Shown here one piece after another: positions 23,904 to 30,307 of a DNA stretch of 30,307 bases. Position 1 is the first letter of the stretch. Each line of letters starts with the position of its first letter. The DNA is taken from assembly GCA_041738285.1 (NCBI GenBank), contig JBGSQB010000137.1, positions 1 to 30,307 on the forward strand, in the 5' to 3' direction. The notes below the pieces were generated by a model, which saw nothing but the letters and a program-made list of their open reading frames with translations, did not search any database and was not told where the DNA came from. This DNA is from SZUA-521 sp041738285. Lineage in GTDB: Bacteria > Pseudomonadota > Gammaproteobacteria > Pseudomonadales > Azotimanducaceae. Made by a program: the position numbers and the translations under genes.

Positions 23904-25589
23904 TCAGAACTCGCGTAGCACGCGAAACCCACGGTCGTCCGCCGGATTGGATGCCGGCTCGCGATTGCCCACCCCAACTTCAGCGCCAACATCCCAGGAA
24001 CCGCCACGCACGACGAAGTTCATGCAGTTCTCGGCGACTCGCGGGCGTCCGTCTTGACGGGCACCAGCGTGATCACTCGACCAGCAATCGAGCACCCATT
24101 CGGAAACATTGCCAACGACGTCGTACATTCCGAACGCGTTGGCTTGGTAGGAGCCAACCGCTGCCGTACGCACCTGACCGTCGTCGCACGTCACGGTTTC
24201 CCATTCCCGGTAGAGTCTGGCCGCGCTTGCATCCGCGACGTTGCCGAAAGTACACACCGGTTGCGATGCATCGGCAGCGCCGAACTCACTGCGGGTGCCG
24301 GCACGTGCCGCAAACTCCCACTCCGCTTCACTCGGCAGCCGATAGTGCTGCCCGGTCTGATCGGTGAGCCATCGGGTGTAGGCGATGGCGTCGTCGCGGT
24401 CGACGCGCGCAATCGGATGGGCATCGGTCTCATGTTGCTGCGCGTCGGGAAGTCGGCGCCCCGTCGCGTTCGCAAAGGCGCGATACTCACTGCGGGTCAC
24501 TTCGCGGGTACCGATTGCGTATGGCTGACCGAGGATCACGCGCGTGCCGCCAAGCATGAACTCGCCGTCGGCAATCACCACGACTTCCGGGCCCTCGCCA
24601 CCCGCACGCAGTCGATCGCGTGAACGGGCACCGGCACGCGCATCGATTCGCACGAGCGCAATCGTCAGATCCGCTCCGGCCTCCCCCAGTTGTACCATCT
24701 GCTGCTGACGACGGTAGCCTTTCGCACGCGCGGTGACTTCGACCGTTCCGGCTGCGAGCCGCATGTCCTCACGATACGGCTCGGTCTGTGCAAGCCGACC
24801 TGAGCCATGGCGCACGTCGATGACCGCATTGGCCGGTGTTGCGCGGATGCGAAGATGGACGAACTGCTGCTGCAGCGCCACCGAGTGCATGTTGCGACCG
24901 ACATTGATCTTCACAGTCACCCGCTGCGGTGCGAAGCCGCCATGGCTCACAAGCAACTCGTACTCCCCTACAGCGAGTTCAATGCCGCGGCGGTAGACGA
25001 GTTTTCCATCAGTGAACGCGACGGACGCATCGTCAGGCGTCGTCTGCACGACCAGCGTTCCGAGAGGTATGCGTTCCAGGTCCACGCTGACTTCGCCCTG
25101 CGCGTGCGGAAGTACGTCCACGGATCGCTGCACCGCGCTGCGGCCAGCGATCGTCATGCGCACCGAATGAACGCCCGCCACAAGCCGTTCAATCTCGAGC
25201 GGCGTGACTCCAGGTGCCGGTTCGTCATCGACCGTCACAGTCGCACCCTTTGGGTTCGTGATTATGCGTAGCGATCCGTACTGAACCGGCAGCGTGATTG
25301 CCATCGAGCGCGACTCGTCCCGCGTGAGCGTCACGCGCTCGACGTGGTCGTCATGAAAGCGATGCGTGAGCTTCAGGATCGCCTCACCAGGACTCACGGA
25401 TGTCGAAATGGGCGTCGTACCAACGAGTCCACCGTCGACGAATACCTGGGCACCCTCCGGCTGCGAAGAAATCGACAGCTGCGCAGTTCCGAACACGAGT
25501 CGGTTCGTGACGCCGCCGGCGATCCAATCTGCAACCACCAGGACCGCGAGGAACGCAGCGACGCCGATTACTAGACTCTTACGCTGCAC
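23904..25589 (-). CDS. membrane-anchored protein with PEGA repeats and SUMF (FGE-sulfatase-like) domain
   Basis: 561 residues. One N-terminal transmembrane segment (5-26) probably leaves the rest in the periplasm. Four PEGA-like beta domains follow at about 36-100, 104-172, 176-243 and 244-315 (SISSQPEGAQVFVDG, RIITNPKGATVTVDD, VVQTTPDDASVAFTDG, RIRATPANAVIDVRHG). A formylglycine-generating-enzyme-like domain occupies 333-561 with YRLPSEAEWEFAARAG, MYDVVGNVSEWV and the terminal VVRGGSWD...GFRVLREF. Only Cys446, Cys468, Cys502 and Cys522 are available, not in the FGE active-site arrangement, so it is probably a binding domain and not a sulfatase activator. The start is GTG with GGAGCG upstream. 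It lies ahead of the M3 peptidase gene. Confidence 0.88.
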   Translation of the reverse strand: MQRKSLVIGVAAFLAVLVVADWIAGGVTNRLVFGTAQLSISSQPEGAQVFVDGGLVGTTPISTSVSPGEAILKLTHRFHDDHVERVTLTRDESRSMAITLPVQYGSLRIITNPKGATVTVDDEPAPGVTPLEIERLVAGVHSVRMTIAGRSAVQRSVDVLPHAQGEVSVDLERIPLGTLVVQTTPDDASVAFTDGKLVYRRGIELAVGEYELLVSHGGFAPQRVTVKINVGRNMHSVALQQQFVHLRIRATPANAVIDVRHGSGRLAQTEPYREDMRLAAGTVEVTARAKGYRRQQQMVQLGEAGADLTIALVRIDARAGARSRDRLRAGGEGPEVVVIADGEFMLGGTRVILGQPYAIGTREVTRSEYRAFANATGRRLPDAQQHETDAHPIARVDRDDAIAYTRWLTDQTGQHYRLPSEAEWEFAARAGTRSEFGAADASQPVCTFGNVADASAARLYREWETVTCDDGQVRTAAVGSYQANAFGMYDVVGNVSEWVLDCWSSDHAGARQDGRPRVAENCMNFVVRGGSWDVGAEVGVGNREPASNPADDRGFRVLREF

Positions 25590-25714
25590 CGATCGCTCCG
25601 TACTTCACAGCGGTGCATTGTGAGGAAATCTCGCCCGACGCGCCAACTGCACCGCGGGCGCAGTCCCGAATGCGTCACGCCTCTGCCATACTCGCTCGAG
25701 GGGGTACTCAGATC

Positions 25715-27265
25715 ATGTCATGGCAGGAAGAACTCGACGAACTAGAGCGCCGCGAAGCCCTCGCGCGCGCGATGGGCGGCGCGGAGAAAGTTGCACGGCA
25801 GCACGAGTTCGGCAAGCTCACCATCCGCGAGCGCATCGATGCAGTCAGCGACCCAGCCTCCTTCCGCGAAATTGGTACCCTCGCCGGGGTCGGTCGCTAC
25901 GACAGCGATGGCAACCTGATCGGTTTCACGCCGTCGAACTTCGTGTTCGGTACAGCAACCCTCGACGGACGCCACGTGGTGCTGTCGGGCGATGACTTTA
26001 CGGTGCGCGGTGGATCCGCCGATGCCTCCATTCCAGGTAAGCGCCTGAAGGCCGAGGGTCTCGCCCTCGAACTGAAGCTCCCGCACGTACGCTTGGTTGA
26101 CGGCATGGGCGGCGGCGGATCTGTGAAGACGATCGAAATGGCGGGTCGAACCTACATCCCGGAGCTGCGCGGTTGGGACATCGTGGTCCAGCACCTGACT
26201 GTGGCGCCATCGGTGTCCCTTGCACTTGGCTCTGTAGCTGGCATTGGTGCCGCGCGTGTTGCGACCGCGCACTACAGCCTGATCGTCCGCGACACGGCGC
26301 AGATGATGATCGCGGGCCCGGCGCTGGTGGACTGGGCGCAACTCGGCAACGTGTCCAAAGAAGAACTCGGCGCTAGTCGCATTCATACCCGCAATGGTGC
26401 AATTGACGACGAAGTGAACTCGGAGAGCGAAGCGTTCGAGCGCGCGCGCCGGTTCCTGTCCTATCTTCCAACCAACGTCGACGAGTTGCCGCCGGTCGTT
26501 GCGTGCGCTGATGACCGCAACCGCCGTGACGAATCCCTGCGCACCATTGTGCCGAAGGACCCGCGCAAGGTGTACAAAATGCGAACCGTCATCGATTCGG
26601 TGTTCGATCGCGACAGCTTCTTCGAGATTGGCCGCCAGTGGGGTCGCTCAATCATTACCGGGCTCGCTCGTCTGGATGGCGTACCGGTTGCCGTATTCGC
26701 CGAGGACCCCTTCGTCTATGGCGGTGCATGGACTGCGGATTCATGCCGCAAGCTCACGCGGTTGATCGATCTTGCGTCTACTTTTCATCTGCCACTCATT
26801 CATCTGGAGGATTGCCCCGGTTTTCTGATCGGCAAGGAGTCGGAAGAACGCGCGACCATTCGTGCAGGCTCACAGGTACTGGCAGCGCTTGGCCAATCGC
26901 CCGTGCCATTCATCACCATCATCGTGCGCAAGGCGTTTGGCGTCGCTGGCGGCGCCAACCACAAACCGGGCAGTCATCACTTCCGAGCGGCCTGGCCATC
27001 GGGGGATTGGGGCTCGCTGCCCATCGAAGGCGGCATCGAAGTTGCCTACAAAGCCGAACTCGCCGAAGCCGCGAACTACGACGAGCATCTTGCGACGATC
27101 AAGGAACGGTTGAACCGGCTGCGATCACCGATGCGATCGGCCGAGTACTTCGAAATCGAGCAGATCATCGATCCGGCGCAGACCCGTGCGCTGCTGACCC
27201 ATTGGATCGCGCTCGCGCGCAAGGCGCTGCGGCCTGGACCGGTCGCGTTCGGTTATCGGCCGTGA
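25715..27265 (+). CDS. acyl-CoA carboxylase carboxyltransferase (beta) subunit, divergent
   Basis: 516 residues. It has two crotonase-like halves (N-half about 25-270, C-half about 285-510), as in propionyl- or methylcrotonyl-CoA carboxylase beta. The family signature LTIRERIDAVSDPASFREIG is near the start, and SGDDFTVRGGS and SKEELGASRIHTRNGAID are typical. The SGGARIQEG loop of standard beta subunits is replaced by DGMGGGGSVKTIE (129-141), and the C-half contains VRKAFGVAGGANHKPGSHHF. No biotin carboxylase or BCCP gene is in the window. It should transfer CO2 from carboxybiotin to an acyl-CoA. ATG 25715 is preceded by GAGGGGG; the residues coded further upstream look non-coding. Confidence 0.9.
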   Translation: MSWQEELDELERREALARAMGGAEKVARQHEFGKLTIRERIDAVSDPASFREIGTLAGVGRYDSDGNLIGFTPSNFVFGTATLDGRHVVLSGDDFTVRGGSADASIPGKRLKAEGLALELKLPHVRLVDGMGGGGSVKTIEMAGRTYIPELRGWDIVVQHLTVAPSVSLALGSVAGIGAARVATAHYSLIVRDTAQMMIAGPALVDWAQLGNVSKEELGASRIHTRNGAIDDEVNSESEAFERARRFLSYLPTNVDELPPVVACADDRNRRDESLRTIVPKDPRKVYKMRTVIDSVFDRDSFFEIGRQWGRSIITGLARLDGVPVAVFAEDPFVYGGAWTADSCRKLTRLIDLASTFHLPLIHLEDCPGFLIGKESEERATIRAGSQVLAALGQSPVPFITIIVRKAFGVAGGANHKPGSHHFRAAWPSGDWGSLPIEGGIEVAYKAELAEAANYDEHLATIKERLNRLRSPMRSAEYFEIEQIIDPAQTRALLTHWIALARKALRPGPVAFGYRP

Positions 27266-27272
27266 CTGGCGG

Positions 27273-27334
27273 GTGGAAGCGGGCTTGCCCGCGAACGCCT
27301 TGCGCCAGTATTCGCACCAAAGGGCACTCCCACA
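27273..27334. repeat. REP-like unit plus degenerate inverted partner
   Basis: A forward unit (27273-27295) has head GTGGAAG and hairpin GCGGGC-TT-GCCCGC then GAA. Sixteen bp further on, 27311-27334 starts TTCGC and ends CTCCCACA, the reverse complement of the TGTGGGAG head seen at 19062; its stem has decayed. Together they look like an inverted REP pair in the 78 bp convergent gap. Confidence 0.62.
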
Positions 27335-27343
27335 GAGAGCTGC

Positions 27344-28984
27344 CTAAGCCGCCGGCTCGCCGCGCCCCGGCCAGATGTATCCTGCCTTGACCATGCACTC
27401 GATCACCGCAGGCTGACCCTTCGCGGTCGCGGCGAGCGCGCCATCGAGCGCAGCGCCGAAATCATCTGGCCGTTCGACGCGCTTGGCCCACGCGCCGAGC
27501 GCGGTCGCGAGGTCAGCATAGTTACCACCCTGACTGTTGGCATCGAACTGCTCATGGGCCTTCACGAGCGACGGCGTTTCGATCGCCATGATGCCGTTGT
27601 TGAAGATGATGGTGATGATGCCGATGCGGTTGCGCACGGCGGTGTCGATGTCCATACCCACCATGCCGATCGCGGAATCGCCCATCACGTTGACGCAGAC
27701 CTTCTCGGGACAGGCGAGCTTCGCCCCCATGATGGCTCCCAGTCCAAATCCGAGCTGTGTGGTCTTGCCCCAACCGAGATAGCTGCGCGGTGTCGGTGAT
27801 TCCCAGAATGAAATGATCTGCTCGCGCGGCGTCCCGGCATCGTGCGTCATGATCGTGTTGCGCGCATCGAGCCGGTTCATGAGCTCATGGACGATGCGGT
27901 ATTGATTGATCGGCACTTCCTTGGAAGACAGTTCGCTCTGCCATTTGGCGAGGAATGCCTGCTTGCGTTGCCGAACCTCCTCGGCGACTTTGCCTGGCCC
28001 CTTCTTGACCTTGCGTCGTTCGAGTTCGGCATTGATGGCGGCGAGTGTCAGCTTCGCATCACCGACCAGCGCATGCTCGACCGGGTAGTCCTTGTTGATG
28101 TCCGCCTCGCTGTTGGTCGCCTGAATCAGTTTCTTGCCGTTTGGTACGTTGGTTCCGTACAGCGTGCGCGTGAAGCTCGTACCCACGCCGAACACTACAT
28201 CCGCCGCATTGAGATAGTGCATCTTGTGCTCGGGCTTGGTGATCGCAGACGCGCCGAGCGACAGCGGATGGTTCTCGGGGAACGCGCTCTTGCCCGGCAT
28301 GGTGGTACATACGGGTGCGTCGAGCCGTTCGGCGAGTTCCACGAGTTCGTCGGTTGCGTGAGCGAACAGCACGCCCTGCCCGGCGTAGATCACTGGCGTC
28401 TTGGCGGCGAGCAAGGCATCGACCGCAGCAACGACGGCCGCCGGATCCGCGCCAGAACGCGACCCGCGCACAGGTGCGTAGTCGAGTTCGCCCTTGAGGT
28501 CGCCCATCAAGGCATCGATTGCGGTTTCCATCATCACCGGGCCGCTGCGGCCGGTGCGCAGGCGGTAGAATGCATGGCGCAGCGTCGACGCGATGCGATT
28601 CGGGTCATCGACGAACGCCCGCCACTTGGTGACGTGCGCGTAGTTGTCACGCGCACTGAAGACGGGCGTCGTGCCCTGCCGGGCGCGCGCTTCTCCTGCA
28701 GGCAGAAACAGCAGCGGGACGTTGTCCGTGAATGCCTGGGCGATACCGGGAAACGCATTCTCCGCGCCTGGGCCATGCTGGCAAACGAATACACCGATGC
28801 GTTCACCGTTGGTGGTGCGGCTGAAGCCGTCGGCGATGGCGATGCCGACCCGTTCCTGCCGACAGACGATTGGACGGATACCGACCTTCGCACACGCTTC
28901 GATCAGATCCGCATGTGGAAAACACGCGATGAACTCCACGCCCTCGCGTCTCAAAATCTCCGCAATTGCCTCTACACCTTTCAT
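27344..28984 (-). CDS. thiamine-diphosphate-dependent enzyme (acetolactate-synthase-like)
   Basis: 546-residue ThDP enzyme of the acetolactate synthase / oxalyl-CoA decarboxylase / benzoylformate decarboxylase superfamily. The N-terminal PYR domain carries the catalytic Glu44 (CRQERVGIAIADGFSR). The central domain is about 190-330. The C-terminal PP domain has the metal/ThDP motif GDSAIGMVGMDIDTAVRNRI (from 435) ending in NN at 462-463; Ser stands in place of the usual Gly of GDG. The protein lacks a convincing FAD-binding signature. The reaction is not assignable; 2-oxo-acid or oxalyl-CoA-like decarboxylation is possible. The ATG follows GGGGGAAAG, 27 bp downstream of the DsbA-like gene. Confidence 0.88.
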   Translation of the reverse strand: MKGVEAIAEILRREGVEFIACFPHADLIEACAKVGIRPIVCRQERVGIAIADGFSRTTNGERIGVFVCQHGPGAENAFPGIAQAFTDNVPLLFLPAGEARARQGTTPVFSARDNYAHVTKWRAFVDDPNRIASTLRHAFYRLRTGRSGPVMMETAIDALMGDLKGELDYAPVRGSRSGADPAAVVAAVDALLAAKTPVIYAGQGVLFAHATDELVELAERLDAPVCTTMPGKSAFPENHPLSLGASAITKPEHKMHYLNAADVVFGVGTSFTRTLYGTNVPNGKKLIQATNSEADINKDYPVEHALVGDAKLTLAAINAELERRKVKKGPGKVAEEVRQRKQAFLAKWQSELSSKEVPINQYRIVHELMNRLDARNTIMTHDAGTPREQIISFWESPTPRSYLGWGKTTQLGFGLGAIMGAKLACPEKVCVNVMGDSAIGMVGMDIDTAVRNRIGIITIIFNNGIMAIETPSLVKAHEQFDANSQGGNYADLATALGAWAKRVERPDDFGAALDGALAATAKGQPAVIECMVKAGYIWPGRGEPAA

Positions 28985-29011
28985 CTTTCCCCCTGACCGA
29001 CGGATGAGTAC

Positions 29012-29653
29012 CTATGCGCCTTCGACGAGACGTTGTTTGGCGCGCTCGATGAACCGCGCCATGGTTTCGACCGGCTGCGCGCCCGGAATCGAGAACTTGC
29101 CGGCGAGGATGAAGCACGGCACACCGGACAGTCCCGCCTCATACGCCCCCCGCACCTTCTCGCGCACATCGTCTCTGCCTTCCTCGGTGTCAAGTCGCGC
29201 TCGAACCTCGTCCCGATCGATACCACAACTGGCGGCGGCGTCGGCGAGCACATCGAGATCACCGAGGTCGCGGCCCTCGCAGAAGTAGGCGTTGAACACC
29301 GCATCCATCAGCGCATGCTGGCGTGCGTCACCATCGAACATATTGATCAGTCGATGCCCGGCGAGGGTGTTTGGCACTCGTTCGATCTTGTCGAAGGCGA
29401 GGTTGATGCCTGCATCGGCGGCTTCTTCCGTGATCCGTTGGGAGACTTCGCGCCGATCCGCATTGGCGCCAAAGCGCGCCTTGTAGAACGCAGCCCGATC
29501 GACACCTTCAACGGGCAGATCGGGATACAGCTGATAGGGACGCCACCACACCCTCACGCCCTCGCCAACGGGCGTTGCGAGCACCGCATCGAGGCGCCGC
29601 TTGCCGATGAAGCACCAGGGGCAGATCAAGTCCGAGAATACGTCAATGTCCAT
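29012..29653 (-). CDS. DsbA family oxidoreductase (FrnE-like)
   Basis: 213-residue thioredoxin-fold protein with an inserted helical domain. It begins directly with MDIDVFSDLICPWCFIGKRR, so the CPWC motif is at Cys11 and Cys14, and SGVPCFILAGKFSIPGAQP contains the cis-Pro region. No signal peptide is present, so it is cytoplasmic, like FrnE and related proteins and unlike periplasmic DsbA. The related 2-hydroxychromene-2-carboxylate isomerases lack this Cys pair. It may serve as a redox partner or isomerase. First gene of a two-gene operon with the ThDP enzyme, behind a TATAAT box. Confidence 0.92.
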   Translation of the reverse strand: MDIDVFSDLICPWCFIGKRRLDAVLATPVGEGVRVWWRPYQLYPDLPVEGVDRAAFYKARFGANADRREVSQRITEEAADAGINLAFDKIERVPNTLAGHRLINMFDGDARQHALMDAVFNAYFCEGRDLGDLDVLADAAASCGIDRDEVRARLDTEEGRDDVREKVRGAYEAGLSGVPCFILAGKFSIPGAQPVETMARFIERAKQRLVEGA

Positions 29654-29682
29654 GAGGGTGGCCTTGGCCTGGCAATGGCCCG

Positions 29683-29688
29683 ATTATA
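29683..29688 (-). promoter_or_regulatory. probable -10 box of the DsbA-like/ThDP operon
   Basis: Perfect TATAAT on the minus strand (29688-29683), 29 bp before the ATG at 29653, in the 76 bp divergent gap. No recognisable -35 is seen at 16-18 bp. Confidence 0.45.
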
Positions 29689-29729
29689 GGCATGTACGCG
29701 CGCCACGGTCCGAATGAGAGGGGAATCCG

Positions 29730-30307
29730 ATGCAGGTCGGTCTGGTCACGGGCAAGTCACAGCTTTCACTGGTCGAAATGCCGACGCCGGCGCCACAGCC
29801 CGGTAAGGCCGTGGTGACCGTCAGCTATTGCGGTATCTGCGGCACTGACCTGCACGCCTATCAATCGGGCGAGCCCTACAACCCGGCCATCTGCGGCCAC
29901 GAATGGACGGGCCACGTCAGCGCGCTCGGCGTGGGCATCGACGGCATCAAGGAAGGCGACCGCGTCGCGGTCGGCATAGCCAGCGCCTGCGGTCGATGCC
30001 GCACCTGTCTGCGGGGCGACGCTGCACACTGCGAATCCGCGTTCCTCGGCGTCATCGGCATGGGCCCAATGGCCGCGCCGCACGGTGGCTTTGCGCCCAC
30101 CATCGCAATCGATGCCGCGCGCATCTATCCGGTAATGAATGCGATCAGCGAAACCGACGCTGCGATGCTCGAGCCCGTCACCGTGGCCGTTCATGCCGTG
30201 CGCCGCACGAGCATGCGGCTTGGTGATTCGGTCGTCGTGCTCGGCGCAGGTCCCATCGGATTGTTCGTGCTGCAGGCGGCGCGCGCGGCCGGCGCCGGGA
30301 CGATCAT
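29730..30307 (+). CDS. zinc-dependent alcohol dehydrogenase, 3' end outside window
   Basis: 192 complete residues of a medium-chain zinc dehydrogenase related to threonine or butanediol dehydrogenases. Catalytic zinc ligands are Cys37 (CGICGTDLH) and the His/Glu pair of ICGHEWTG. The structural zinc site is a Cys cluster CGRCRTCLRGDAAHC. The NAD-binding motif VVLGAGPIGLFVLQAA appears just before the window edge. ATG 29730 is preceded by AGAGGGGAA. It is divergent from the DsbA-like gene. Substrate and total length are unknown because the gene is cut. Confidence 0.92.
   Translation, partial: MQVGLVTGKSQLSLVEMPTPAPQPGKAVVTVSYCGICGTDLHAYQSGEPYNPAICGHEWTGHVSALGVGIDGIKEGDRVAVGIASACGRCRTCLRGDAAHCESAFLGVIGMGPMAAPHGGFAPTIAIDAARIYPVMNAISETDAAMLEPVTVAVHAVRRTSMRLGDSVVVLGAGPIGLFVLQAARAAGAGTI

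Noticed and set aside
25590..25714. Promoter pair in the largest intergenic gap
   Set aside because: CATACT at 25687-25692 matches the -10 at four positions but has no -35 at proper distance; nothing in this 125 bp is convincing beyond the ribosome-binding sites.
27842..28996. 384-codon plus-strand frame
   Set aside because: Antisense to the ThDP enzyme, with no recognisable domain.

Overview
The window is about 30.3 kb of dense, GC-rich bacterial chromosome. It carries 28 protein-coding genes (the first and last cut by the window edges) and no RNA genes, CRISPR arrays, prophage or insertion sequences that I could see. Gene content points to a free-living, aerobic proteobacterium, most likely gammaproteobacterial: Lon behind a sigma-32-like promoter, MarC, an EI24/CysZ-like membrane protein, lipobox lipoproteins, REP-like palindromes of the Pseudomonas type, and acyl-CoA dehydrogenases typical of organisms that break down fatty acids or steroids. 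I cannot name the genus. No gap between genes exceeds about 125 bp.

Layout. (1) 1-2380: the end of an exported S8 protease, translationally coupled to a small lipoprotein. (2) 2366-3394, minus: an APH/ACAD10-type kinase-fold phosphotransferase. (3) 3473-9975, plus: a tightly packed operon of an M81 (MlrC-like) metallopeptidase, a MORN/Sel1 lipoprotein, a class III aminotransferase, an EI24 membrane protein, a VOC/glyoxalase protein, a histidine phosphatase and DUF4242; most junctions overlap or are 1-4 bp apart. (4) 9987-13181: a house-cleaning neighbourhood with two Nudix hydrolases flanking an LLM flavin oxidoreductase (minus), a divergent YmdB-like macrodomain protein, and an all-alpha dUTPase. 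(5) 13257-16590, plus: a D-2-hydroxyacid dehydrogenase and two adjacent acyl-CoA dehydrogenases that look like the halves of a heteromeric enzyme. (6) 16668-19058: Lon. (7) 19112-20460, minus: MarC and an apparently exported isoaspartyl methyltransferase. (8) 20563-21975: an amidase. (9) 22017-25589, minus: a membrane-anchored PEGA/SUMF protein and an M3 oligopeptidase. (10) 25715-27265: an acyl-CoA carboxylase carboxyltransferase. (11) 27344-29653, minus: a DsbA/FrnE-like protein and a ThDP-dependent enzyme. (12) 29730 to the edge: a zinc alcohol dehydrogenase.

Functionally the region mixes CoA-thioester catabolism (acyl-CoA dehydrogenases, carboxyltransferase, phosphotransferase, ThDP enzyme), peptide and protein turnover (S8, M81, M3, Lon, amidase, isoaspartyl repair) and nucleotide or ADP-ribose sanitation.

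The signals most worth a second look are non-coding or structural. A REP-like palindrome sits in each of the three convergent junctions that have room for one, with compensatory stem changes and a decayed inverted partner at one site. One MTH1-like Nudix gene has no usable ATG, GTG or TTG start. The two acyl-CoA dehydrogenases split the active-site motifs between them. I did not find a clear, wholly new defence or metabolic system; the nucleotide-sanitation cluster and the MORN-containing operon are the nearest candidates for an undescribed functional unit.
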